Shown here in pieces: positions 27,249 through 34,964 of a stretch of DNA of 46,198 nt (its first letter is position 1; every line of letters starts with the position of its first letter). Source of the stretch: Acidobacteriota bacterium (lineage in GTDB: Bacteria > Acidobacteriota > Vicinamibacteria > Vicinamibacterales > Fen-181). The DNA is taken from contig JANYLG010000092.1 of the NCBI GenBank assembly GCA_025363775.1, forward strand, positions 1 to 46,198, given 5' to 3'. Position numbers and translations under genes: made by a program. The notes beneath the pieces are model-generated. The model saw only the letters and a list, made by a program, of their open reading frames with translations, was not told the origin of the DNA and searched no databases.

Positions 27249-28367
27249 ATGCGACGCCTGTTCTTCATGATCTGGAAAGAACTCCTCGAGCTTCGGCAGG
27301 ACAAGCGGATGCTGCCGATCGTATTCGTGGCGCCGATCCTTCAGCTCATTGTCCTCGGCTACGCGACGACCACGGACGTGAAGAACGTGCCGATGATCGT
27401 GGCGGACGCCGACCGGTCCGCGGCCAGCCGTGAGTTGATCCAGAAGTTCGACGCGTCGCCGTACTTCACGGTCACGTCGATCGTGACCAGCGTGAACGAC
27501 GTGGCGCCCTATCTCGAAGAGGGTCGCGCCTGGATGGCGCTGTCGATTCCGGTCGGGTACGGACAGCGGGTCGGCGCAGGACGTCCGACCAGCGTCCAGA
27601 TCGTGGCGGATGGAACCGACGCGAACTCCACGAACATCGCGCTCGGGTACGCCAGCAACCTCGTGGCCTCCTACGCGCAGGAGTTGCTGGCCGCGCGACT
27701 GCCGGGCGGCCGGCTCCCGGCGGGGCTCCAGGCGGACGTCCGCGTCTGGTTCAACCCGCAACTGGAGAGCAAGGACTTCATGATCCCCGGCGTCCTGGCA
27801 ATCCTGCTCATCGTCATGACCATCGTGCTCGCCTCGATGGGGATCGTGCGCGAGAAGGAACTGGGAACGCTCGAGCAGCTGAACGTGACGCCGCTCCGGC
27901 GCTGGCAGCTCATCGTCGGCAAGCTCCTGCCCTACGGCCTGATCGGGATGGTCGACATCTTCCTGGTGGTGGGCGTGGCGCGGCTGTGGTTCCGCGTGCC
28001 GCTGCTCGGAAGCTTCTGGCTGCTGTTCGGGCTGAGCCTGGTGTTCCTGCTCAGCACGCTGGGCCTCGGCCTGTTCGTCTCCACGATCTCAGAGAACCAG
28101 CAACAGGCCATGATGACGGCGGTCTTCTTCTTTCTGACGCCGATGATCTACCTGTCGGGATTCGTGTTTCCGATCGAGAACATGCCAGCCGTCATCCAGC
28201 CGTTTACGTATCTCATCCCGATGCGGTATTACCTGGTCATCGTGCGGGGGATCTTCCTGAAGGGAGTCGGGCTGGACGTGTTGTGGCCACAGGCGCTGGC
28301 GCTGCTCGCGTGGGGCGTGGCGATCCTGGGTCTCGCCACGCTGCGATCAAGCAAGCGGGCGGCGTAA
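27249..28367 (+). CDS. ABC-2 type permease (YbhR-like)
   Basis: A 372-aa paralogue of the preceding permease with the same plan: an N-terminal helix (about 20-40), a periplasmic domain, then five helices. It has REKELGTLEQLNVTPLRRW, SGFVFPIENMPAVIQ and IPMRYYLVIVRGI in the conserved positions. Last gene of the seven-gene operon, 12 bases after the first permease. Substrate unknown. The E. coli CecR/YbhGFSR homologues have been linked to cephalosporin, chloramphenicol and cation export, but transfer of that role is inference. Confidence 0.92.
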   Translation: MRRLFFMIWKELLELRQDKRMLPIVFVAPILQLIVLGYATTTDVKNVPMIVADADRSAASRELIQKFDASPYFTVTSIVTSVNDVAPYLEEGRAWMALSIPVGYGQRVGAGRPTSVQIVADGTDANSTNIALGYASNLVASYAQELLAARLPGGRLPAGLQADVRVWFNPQLESKDFMIPGVLAILLIVMTIVLASMGIVREKELGTLEQLNVTPLRRWQLIVGKLLPYGLIGMVDIFLVVGVARLWFRVPLLGSFWLLFGLSLVFLLSTLGLGLFVSTISENQQQAMMTAVFFFLTPMIYLSGFVFPIENMPAVIQPFTYLIPMRYYLVIVRGIFLKGVGLDVLWPQALALLAWGVAILGLATLRSSKRAA

Positions 28368-28389
28368 GACGCGCCGCCCGATTGACACT

Positions 28390-28546
28390 CGCGGGGCTAA
28401 AGCCCCACGCCACACCTGAAGGCCCCACGCCACACGCGGGGCTAAAGCCCCACGCTACACCTGGAGGCCCGCGCCACACCGAAGGCCCGCGCGACACGCG
28501 GGGCTAAAGCCCCACGCCACACCTGAAGGCCCCACGCCACACCTCG
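28390..28546. repeat. Three-copy hairpin module GGGGCTAAAGCCCC
   Basis: The palindrome GGGGCTAAAGCCCC occurs at 28393-28406, 28438-28451 and 28500-28513, each followed by variants of ACGCCACACCTGAAGGCC. Stem of 6 bp with a two-base loop. Sits 23 bases past the efflux operon stop, so the first hairpin may help end or protect that transcript, but no T-run follows. Confidence 0.85.
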
Positions 28547-28650
28547 GTCAGCGTGACAGACTGCGAACCATCGTCAGCTGAGCGCCCGTCGCGGGATCCT
28601 TGCAGCTTGGGAGCGGAAATGGTGACCGCCGTCGCTGAAGGACTCGACGG

Positions 28651-28740
28651 GCTGTCGCGGCCACAGGCTGTCGCGGCCACAGGCTGTCGCGGCCACGGGC
28701 TGTCGCGGCCACAGGCTGTCGCGGCCACAGGCTGTCGCGG
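28651..28740. repeat. 16-bp minisatellite
   Basis: Five full units of GCTGTCGCGGCCACAG (one with CACGG instead of CACAG) plus a 10-base partial unit, units starting at 28651, 28667, 28683, 28699, 28715 and 28731. Each unit contains CGCGG/CGGCC sub-palindromes. Near-identity of copies suggests recent expansion. Confidence 0.93.
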
Positions 28741-28869
28741 CAAGCGCGGCCACGAAGAGCGAACAGCACCAGGGCGTGACTCTTTCGGAACCTGGACCCT
28801 TTCCAGACCCAATCAGAGAACGACTGGCGACAAACGAATCCGGCGGGACGCGCCGGGAAGCCAACGAGC

Positions 28870-29313
28870 TCATGCCACCGCCGACTTCAGGTCGGACGTG
28901 CACTGAGGACACCGGCTCGCCTCGAGCGGAATCGCCAACGTGCAGTAGGGACAGGCCTTCGTCACCACCGCGGGCCCCGGCGCGGGCGCGCGCATCCGGT
29001 TCACCTGCTTCACCACGAGGAAGATCCCAAACGCGATGATGACGAAATCGACCACACTGTTCATGAACTGGCCGTAGTTGAGCGTCACGGCGCCGGCCTT
29101 CTTCGCTTCCTCGAGGGTCGCAAACGAGGCGCCGGAGAGCGTGAAGAAGAGATTCGAGAAGTTCACCTTGCCGAGCAGGAGGCCCAGCGGCGGCATCAGA
29201 ACGTCCGCGACGAACGAGCTGACGATCTTCCCGAACGCCGCACCGATGACGAGGCCAACGGCCATGTCGAGCACGTTGCCCTTCATGGCGAATTCCTTGA
29301 ACTCCTTCAACAT
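28870..29313 (-). CDS. mscL: Large-conductance mechanosensitive channel with zinc-ribbon tail
   Basis: A 147-aa Msc[21 protein letters not shown] at the N-terminus, first helix to about residue 47 and second helix about 84-104 ([20 protein letters not shown]). It opens under membrane tension to release solutes in osmotic downshock. In place of a plain C-terminal helix bundle it ends in a four-cysteine zinc-ribbon-like motif, CPYC at 121-124 and CPQC at 135-138. The ATG at 29313 is preceded by AGGAG. The open frame reaches further upstream without support. Single gene downstream of the DUF4097-like remnant. Confidence 0.95.
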   Translation of the reverse strand: MLKEFKEFAMKGNVLDMAVGLVIGAAFGKIVSSFVADVLMPPLGLLLGKVNFSNLFFTLSGASFATLEEAKKAGAVTLNYGQFMNSVVDFVIIAFGIFLVVKQVNRMRAPAPGPAVVTKACPYCTLAIPLEASRCPQCTSDLKSAVA

Positions 29314-29503
29314 CGTATTCTCCTCGACCAAGAGCCAGATCACGTGAGGCAGCACGATCGGACGAACACGGTAGTGTCGCAAAGCGCGACGGGAGAAGTC
29401 TAGCCAGAACTGCAATCTGGGCGGGATCCCATGTGGGAGGGGTCGAGAGAGCGAAGAGGCAGAACGCAGGGCTGGCGCGAGATCAGCCCTGCGCGATCGA
29501 GGC

Positions 29504-29670
29504 TTACCGGCCGGTCTTCACGTCGCCGGAGAACGTCTCGAGGTCGAACTCCGGGCTCGTCGCCGTCCAAGCCAGGCGCACGTCAATGTCTCCCGACAAC
29601 GTCTTGATCGACTGCTCGCCGCTGACGTTGCGCAGGTGCATGTCGCTGCTGAACACGTCCGGCTTCAGGA
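29504..29670 (-). pseudogene. Remnant of a DUF4097-like beta-repeat protein
   Basis: About 55 codons reading [47 protein letters not shown] then a stop. The recurring xxVSGxxxIKTLSGDI / LETFSGDV spacing is the beta-strand repeat of DUF4097-type proteins. Only two or three repeats remain, with no start or signal peptide, and the frame upstream merges with DNA next to hisA. Looks like the truncated tail of a once longer gene, lying 80 bases after the hisA stop on the same strand. A short real protein starting at ATG 29641 (45 aa) cannot be excluded. Confidence 0.5.
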
Positions 29671-29750
29671 GTCGGTAACGCTCCTTCCGCTGTTCGCATA
29701 GACGGGATGCCATCATGGAAGATTGCCCGGGCCCAGGAAGGGGCCGGCTG

Positions 29751-30443
29751 CTACCGCTCTCGTGGCAGGTCCAGCTGCATCGTCCCGGTGTAGATCGCCA
29801 TGCCGACGACGGCATCGATGCCCTTGGCGTCGAGATCGTCAACTTCCGCATGCGTGGCGATGCCGCCGGCAGCGGAGAGCCGGCGCGTGGTGGCCGCGCG
29901 GATGGTCTCGATGGCGGCCAGGTCCATTCCCTGCATCAGTCCGCCGTGGTCCACGTCGGTGTAGAGGAACCCGCCGCAGTACGGTTCGAGCGCCTTGATG
30001 GCTTCCAGTGGCGTGATGGCCAGCGTCGTCCGCCAGCCGTTGATGACGAGGTGGCCACCGCGCGTATCCACAGCCGCCACCACCTGGTCGCGGCCGACAG
30101 CGTCGCAGACCTTTGCGGCAAACAACAGGTCCGGACGCCCTTCTTTGAAGAGCGCCGAGCTGAGGATGATCTGCTTCGCGCCCGCCTCGATGACCTGCTT
30201 CGCGCGTTCGACCGAGCGGATGCCGCCGCCGACCCGGCACGCCAGCTTCGCGGAGACGCGTCGCACGAGGTCGTCGTTGTTACCGGTCGCCATGACCGCA
30301 TCGAGGTCGATGAGCTGGACCATGGGAAAGTTCCGGAAGCGCCGGACCCAACGGAAGACGTCGGAGCTTTCAATGGCGACCCGGTCGCCCTGGGCGAGTT
30401 TGACGACTTTGCCGCCTTTGAGGTCGATACTGGGGATGAGCAT
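29751..30443 (-). CDS. hisA: HisA-like phosphoribosyl isomerase
   Basis: A 230-aa (beta/alpha)8 barrel matching HisA, which isomerises ProFAR to PRFAR in histidine synthesis. It has the two expected catalytic aspartates, D7 (IPSIDLKGGKVV) and D126 (VVAAVDTRGG), and phosphate loops VGGGIRS (71-77) and SAAGGIATHAE near the C-terminus. HisF was ruled out by the D7 context and the tail. No other his gene is in the window, so it is an orphan here. The ATG at 30443 is chosen because it starts the barrel strand. Upstream codons to 30458 lack support. Confidence 0.88.
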   Translation of the reverse strand: MLIPSIDLKGGKVVKLAQGDRVAIESSDVFRWVRRFRNFPMVQLIDLDAVMATGNNDDLVRRVSAKLACRVGGGIRSVERAKQVIEAGAKQIILSSALFKEGRPDLLFAAKVCDAVGRDQVVAAVDTRGGHLVINGWRTTLAITPLEAIKALEPYCGGFLYTDVDHGGLMQGMDLAAIETIRAATTRRLSAAGGIATHAEVDDLDAKGIDAVVGMAIYTGTMQLDLPRER

Positions 30444-31027
30444 GAGCCGGCCGCACAACTACCGCCGTCCCCGATCAATCGACCGGGTGGTGCCACGTCT
30501 TGAATCCTCACTTGTTTCAGACCTGACCTTACCAGCATCGCACCGGGATGGCGTTTGCCGCAAGGTGTCGTTTCAGCGCGAGAGCCTCGGACTCCTGATA
30601 GTGGCCGATGGACGCCGCCAGGACCCTTCCACCGCCTCGCTCCGGGCGTCGAGCACGGCCGACGAGCGGACACGCTCGAGGTGGTTCCGGGCAACATGAG
30701 ACGTTTTGATCTGCAGGATCAGTTTTGATCTGCGGGATCAGACGTGAAGAACGCCAAGATTCAAGATCTGACCCTCATGGTGTCCTGCAGGGCGACGCAT
30801 CTGTCTCGAGCCTGGTGGCTCCCCGCCCGGCCGTCACCCTGAGTGCCTCGAGTTGCTGGCGAAGATCGGGGCGATCACCATCAAGTAGGGCCGCGCCGGC
30901 GGCCCGGCCGTGCAGGCTCTTCGGAGCGGGCCATCCTTCGACATCGCTCAGGGCTCCCGGAGGCCCGCCCCGCTCGCGGTCACCTTCAGGCGGTTCGTTT
31001 TCACGGTACCGAATCGTGAGCGCCGTT
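30444..31027. other. 584-bp gap between hisA and DUF885 gene
   Basis: No gene supported. A 19-bp unit TTTTGATCTGCAGGATCAG is repeated in tandem at 30704-30722 and 30723-30741 (one base differs). Short related stretches flank it: a TTGAATC...CAGACCTGACC block at 30499-30528 and GATTCAAGATCTGACC at 30759-30774, partly inverted to each other. A ccTTCGACATCGCTCAGGGC module lies near 30931-30952. Looks like decayed mobile or REP-type sequence. No transposase frame was recognised. Confidence 0.55.
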
Positions 31028-32752
31028 CTACGGGATCTGCCTGTAGTGCCTCGCCGCCACCGGCCCCAGCCTCATCATGCCGTCCATGAACGCCATCAGG
31101 TCGAACTTCGGGCCGAGCGTCTTGCGCGCCTCGTCATAGACGGCGCGCACTTCCCGATAACCGAGGTAGTAGGTGGTGAGCTGCACAGGGCTGGTGATGC
31201 TGCGCATCCACATGTTGGCGGCGATCTGGTCGCCCTGCAGCGCCTCGTCCTTCACGAAGCGGATCACCTCGTCGCGGGTCATGCCCTCGGTGTGCACGCG
31301 AATGTCCACGATCGTGCGTGCAATATTCTCGAGCTGCTTCTCGAGGTGCGCCATGCGCGGGAGCGGCCCGCCCCACCCCTCGTCGAGGAGCAGCCGCTCG
31401 CAGAAGGTGCCCCACCCCTCCACGTACACGTCGTCGGGAAACAGCGCGCGGACCTTGCGCTTGTGACGGGCCGCGTACTTCAGCTGCGTGTAGTGGCCGG
31501 GCAGCAGTTCGTGCGCGGCGATCATCGTGTTGAAGTCGCGGTTGAAATCGCGGAAAAACACGGATGCCTGCTCGGGCGTCGCAGCGTCGGCCGGCACCGG
31601 CAGGAAGTAGAGCGTCCTGGCCTCGGGTGCAAAGGGTCCGGCGGCGTAGACGCCGCCGACGCTCTGGCTCAGGAAGTAGGAGGGGGATGTCGAGACGAAC
31701 AGCGTCACCGGGTCGGGGAGCGTCATGATCCTGCGCTCGCGCACGAACGCTTCCAGGCGCTTGATCGTGTCCAGCCAGTTCTCCACGTATTCCCTGGTGT
31801 TCTTGTCGCCGTCCGCGGCCACGCGATCGAACAGCCGACCGAGCAACGCGCCCTCGTCCTGCGGCGCGGATTCGTTCGGGAGCAGCATCATCCAGGCCCT
31901 GCGGCCGAAGGCCGCCGCTTCGGCACGCTTGGCGGCGAAGTCGGCCTGCGCCTGCGCGAGGATCGCCGGCAGCGGTTCCTCGATCCCGGTGCCCCACCTG
32001 AATGCAGCGGCGTAGTGTTCGCCCAGGCGAGGTGAACCTTTCGCCCGCGCTGTCAGCGCGTCGAGAAAGGTCGCCAGCACGTTGAGCGCCTTCGCGGCCG
32101 CGGCGCCTTCCTTTCTGAGCGATGCCTCGAGCGCCGGCTGGCCCTTTGCCGCGTCTGCCAGGCCCGTGGCGAAGAACTTCGCCGAAGAACGCGCCTGACT
32201 TGCGGCGATCCGCGCGAGGTCCGGCGCCACCGTGGACGGGTCGGCGGCCTTCAACGCCTCCTGCGCCTGCAGCGCCAGCCGCGGCACAAGCCTGGTCCGC
32301 GCGACGACGCGATCGAGCCGGTCGGCCAGCGGCAGATCGTCCCTGACGAGCAGGAAGACGTTTGCGTTCTCGAAAATCGAGGTCCAGTAGAGCGGGTCGC
32401 GATCGGGCCGCCTCACCACAGCCAACGTCAGGATCTCGCGCTGCAGCTGTGAGGTGAGCGCCTCTGCATCGAGGCGGTCGTCGAGTGAGAGCCCGCCCGC
32501 CGTGGTCGCGGCGGTCAAGCGGTCGAGCGTCTCGCGGTTGAACCGCAGCCACTCAGCCCGGCGAGCTGCCGACAGGTCTTCGAGCTGCCGGTCGAAGTCA
32601 TGACGCCCGGCCTGCGTCGCCAGGCTCGGGAAGGTCTGGAAGTAGCGCTCGATGTAAGCGTTGACGAGGACGGGGACGCCGACCGGCTGCGCCTGGGCGG
32701 TGGACGCGGCGGCAACGGCGGCGAGGATCAGCGAGAGAAGCACGGTGCGCAT
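31028..32752 (-). CDS. Exported DUF885 family metallopeptidase-like protein
   Basis: A 574-aa DUF885 protein with a signal peptide (about residues 1-21, ending STAQAQ). It carries the zinc-binding motif HELLPGH at residues 414-420 and the third-ligand region VEGWG at 444-448, as in zincin-type peptidases. The family is annotated as peptidase-like and substrates are largely unknown. It is the last gene of an operon with an S9 peptidase (7 bases upstream) and an amidase, fitting extracytoplasmic degradation of peptides or amides. Confidence 0.92.
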   Translation of the reverse strand: MRTVLLSLILAAVAAASTAQAQPVGVPVLVNAYIERYFQTFPSLATQAGRHDFDRQLEDLSAARRAEWLRFNRETLDRLTAATTAGGLSLDDRLDAEALTSQLQREILTLAVVRRPDRDPLYWTSIFENANVFLLVRDDLPLADRLDRVVARTRLVPRLALQAQEALKAADPSTVAPDLARIAASQARSSAKFFATGLADAAKGQPALEASLRKEGAAAAKALNVLATFLDALTARAKGSPRLGEHYAAAFRWGTGIEEPLPAILAQAQADFAAKRAEAAAFGRRAWMMLLPNESAPQDEGALLGRLFDRVAADGDKNTREYVENWLDTIKRLEAFVRERRIMTLPDPVTLFVSTSPSYFLSQSVGGVYAAGPFAPEARTLYFLPVPADAATPEQASVFFRDFNRDFNTMIAAHELLPGHYTQLKYAARHKRKVRALFPDDVYVEGWGTFCERLLLDEGWGGPLPRMAHLEKQLENIARTIVDIRVHTEGMTRDEVIRFVKDEALQGDQIAANMWMRSITSPVQLTTYYLGYREVRAVYDEARKTLGPKFDLMAFMDGMMRLGPVAARHYRQIP

Positions 32753-32759
32753 GCCCGGA

Positions 32760-34937
32760 TCACTTCTTCAGGTTCGCGTCGAAGAACGCGCTGACCCTCG
32801 TCCAGGCGTCCCTGAGGACATGCTCCCGAGTGAAATAGTGGAATTCACCCGGGTACATCGTGAACTGGACGATGGGACCCTTGCCCTTCTTCAGGAGTTC
32901 GTCCATCAGGCGGACCGAATGCAGGTACGGCACGTTGACATCGGCCGTGCCGTGCAGGACGAGGAGGGGCGTCACCAGCCGATCGACTTTCGAGACGGGC
33001 GAGGCCTGCGCGTACGCCCGGGGATTCTGCTCCGGCGTGCCGATGCGGCTGACCGTCCAGCCGCCGTGGTAGGGATCCTCGTAGTACATCGCATAGTCCG
33101 CCACGCCGGCAACGTCCACCGCCGCGCGGAAGGTCGTCGGCATCTCGGTCACGGCGAGCAACGTAAAGAACCCGCCGTAGCTGAGGCCCCACACCCCGAT
33201 GCGGGCGGCGTCGACGTAGGGGAGCGTCTTCAGGAAGTCCGCGCTCATCGCGGCATCTCTGAAGTCCTTGCCGCCGACGTCCATGTAGACGCCTTCGCGC
33301 CACGCCGATCCATAGCCGATGCTGCCGCGATAGTCCGGCGCGAGGACCACGTAGCCTCGCTGCAGCAGAAACTGGTGGAAGCTGTAGTAGACGGCGTAGT
33401 TGCGCTCGATGTGCCAGCCGTCGTAGTTCTGGTTCACGCCGTCGCCGTGGATCCAGACGACGGCCGGATGCTTGCGGGTGCGGTCGAGGCCCCTGGGCAC
33501 GAACAGATAGGCCGGTACGGATTGCCCGTCCGGGCCCGCGTAGTGCACCAGTTGCGGTTCGACGAGCGTGGCCCGATCGATCGCTGGAGGCATCGAATCG
33601 GTGAGCCGCCGCGGCCGCGATGCTGGAGCCGCCACGTCGACGACCCACAGGTCGGCCGAATTCCGCGGATCCGTGTGCTGATAGACGAGCAGCCGGCCGT
33701 CAGGCGACCACTGCGCCGCGGTATCGGTTCCGCGACCGCTCGTCACGGCGGTCACCGTCGCTCGAGCGGGATCGCCGCCGATGACCGCCACCCACAGGTG
33801 GCGCGACCCTGGATTCGCGCCCTCGTTCGAGTCGAACGCGATGCGCGTCCCATCGGGCGACCACGAGGGCCGCCAGGCCTCGTACCGGCCTTTCGTAACC
33901 TGCACCGCATCACCACCCGTGGCGGGCATCACGTAGAGGTGGTCCCACCCGTCGCGGTCGCTCAGGAATGAGATCCACCTGCCGTCGGGCGAGGCCTGCG
34001 CGCCACCCTGTGCGCCGCCGGTCATGCTCCAGAACTTCTCCTTGACCTGCTGGTGCACGAGCCTCGGATCGCCGCCCGCCGTGTCGCCGATGGAGATCTC
34101 GCGCCGCTTGAATTCCACGGTGCGATCGACGACGAAGTGGGACGCGTCGATCCAGCGATTCCCGCCGCCCCGGCCTCCAAGCCCGCCGCCCCCGGCGGTG
34201 TACGCTGTCGGCTCGCCGCCGGATGCGGAGACGATGAAGCTCTGGCCGGGCGGGCCGGGAGCGTTCTCCGCCACGGTGTAGATGATCTTGGAGCCGGAGT
34301 AGGCAGGCGTCTGCTCGTGGCGGATCGTCTGCCCGCCGCCGCCCACCATGAACGTCAGGCGCTCGCCGTCGCCGGCCCAGGCGACGCTGCCGACGGCTCC
34401 CTCGACGCTCGCGACGACCCGGTCGCCCCCGTCCACCAGTGAACGGACATGGATGACGGTGGGGCCGCCCCCACCGACGAGGTACGCGACCCGCGTGCCG
34501 TCTTTCGAGACGACGAGGCCACGACCCGGCGTCTCCGCCCAGAAGGGCGTGGCCGGCTGCTTGCCGTCGAGCGACACCCGCATCAGCGAGCCGCCGCGCA
34601 TGACGCCGAGTGCCTTGCTGTCGGCGGTCCAGAACAAGCCCGCCATGAGCTCCCCGTCCGTCGTCAGCGCGACCGGCTTTGCCGAGCCGTCCACGGCCAC
34701 GACGTACAGGTTGCTCACCCCGGCACGTTCCCAGGTGTAGGCAATCCACCGGCTGTCGCGCGACCAGACCGGGTTGGACGGGTGCCTGATGTCGAGAAGG
34801 GCGTCGATCGTGAGACGGGCCGTCGCCGCGTCCCGATGGCTAGCTTGCGGCGCGACGCCCTGGGCACGGACCGCGAGCCACCCTGTCGCGATGGCAACGA
34901 ACCCAATCAGGGTTCCAGCGAGGAGACGGCGCGTCAT
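32760..34937 (-). CDS. Exported S9 family prolyl-oligopeptidase/DPP-IV-like peptidase
   Basis: A 725-aa serine peptidase: signal peptide (about residues 1-26), a TolB-like beta-propeller (about 50-450, with repeated SPDGRWISF/SPDGTRIAF-type blades) and a C-terminal alpha/beta hydrolase. The catalytic triad is visible as S586 (GLSYGG), D666 (GTADVNV) and H700 (GEFHYF). Expected to cut short, often proline-containing peptides in the periplasm. Middle gene of the operon, 27 bases after the amidase and 7 bases before the DUF885 gene. Confidence 0.95.
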   Translation of the reverse strand: MTRRLLAGTLIGFVAIATGWLAVRAQGVAPQASHRDAATARLTIDALLDIRHPSNPVWSRDSRWIAYTWERAGVSNLYVVAVDGSAKPVALTTDGELMAGLFWTADSKALGVMRGGSLMRVSLDGKQPATPFWAETPGRGLVVSKDGTRVAYLVGGGGPTVIHVRSLVDGGDRVVASVEGAVGSVAWAGDGERLTFMVGGGGQTIRHEQTPAYSGSKIIYTVAENAPGPPGQSFIVSASGGEPTAYTAGGGGLGGRGGGNRWIDASHFVVDRTVEFKRREISIGDTAGGDPRLVHQQVKEKFWSMTGGAQGGAQASPDGRWISFLSDRDGWDHLYVMPATGGDAVQVTKGRYEAWRPSWSPDGTRIAFDSNEGANPGSRHLWVAVIGGDPARATVTAVTSGRGTDTAAQWSPDGRLLVYQHTDPRNSADLWVVDVAAPASRPRRLTDSMPPAIDRATLVEPQLVHYAGPDGQSVPAYLFVPRGLDRTRKHPAVVWIHGDGVNQNYDGWHIERNYAVYYSFHQFLLQRGYVVLAPDYRGSIGYGSAWREGVYMDVGGKDFRDAAMSADFLKTLPYVDAARIGVWGLSYGGFFTLLAVTEMPTTFRAAVDVAGVADYAMYYEDPYHGGWTVSRIGTPEQNPRAYAQASPVSKVDRLVTPLLVLHGTADVNVPYLHSVRLMDELLKKGKGPIVQFTMYPGEFHYFTREHVLRDAWTRVSAFFDANLKK

Positions 34938-34964
34938 CGTAACACCTCGACCGGTGAATCCCGG

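Larger units (their letters stand above)
28368..28869. other. 502-bp repeat-rich gap after the efflux operon
   Basis: No gene supported. Holds three copies of a GGGGCTAAAGCCCC hairpin module (28390-28546) and a 16-bp minisatellite (28651-28740). The open frames here follow the repeats and show no family signal. Confidence 0.7.

Noticed and set aside
30775-30893. Transposase C-terminus (reading HPECLELLAKIGAITIK then stop)
   Set aside because: No upstream domain in frame and no inverted ends; too short to assign.
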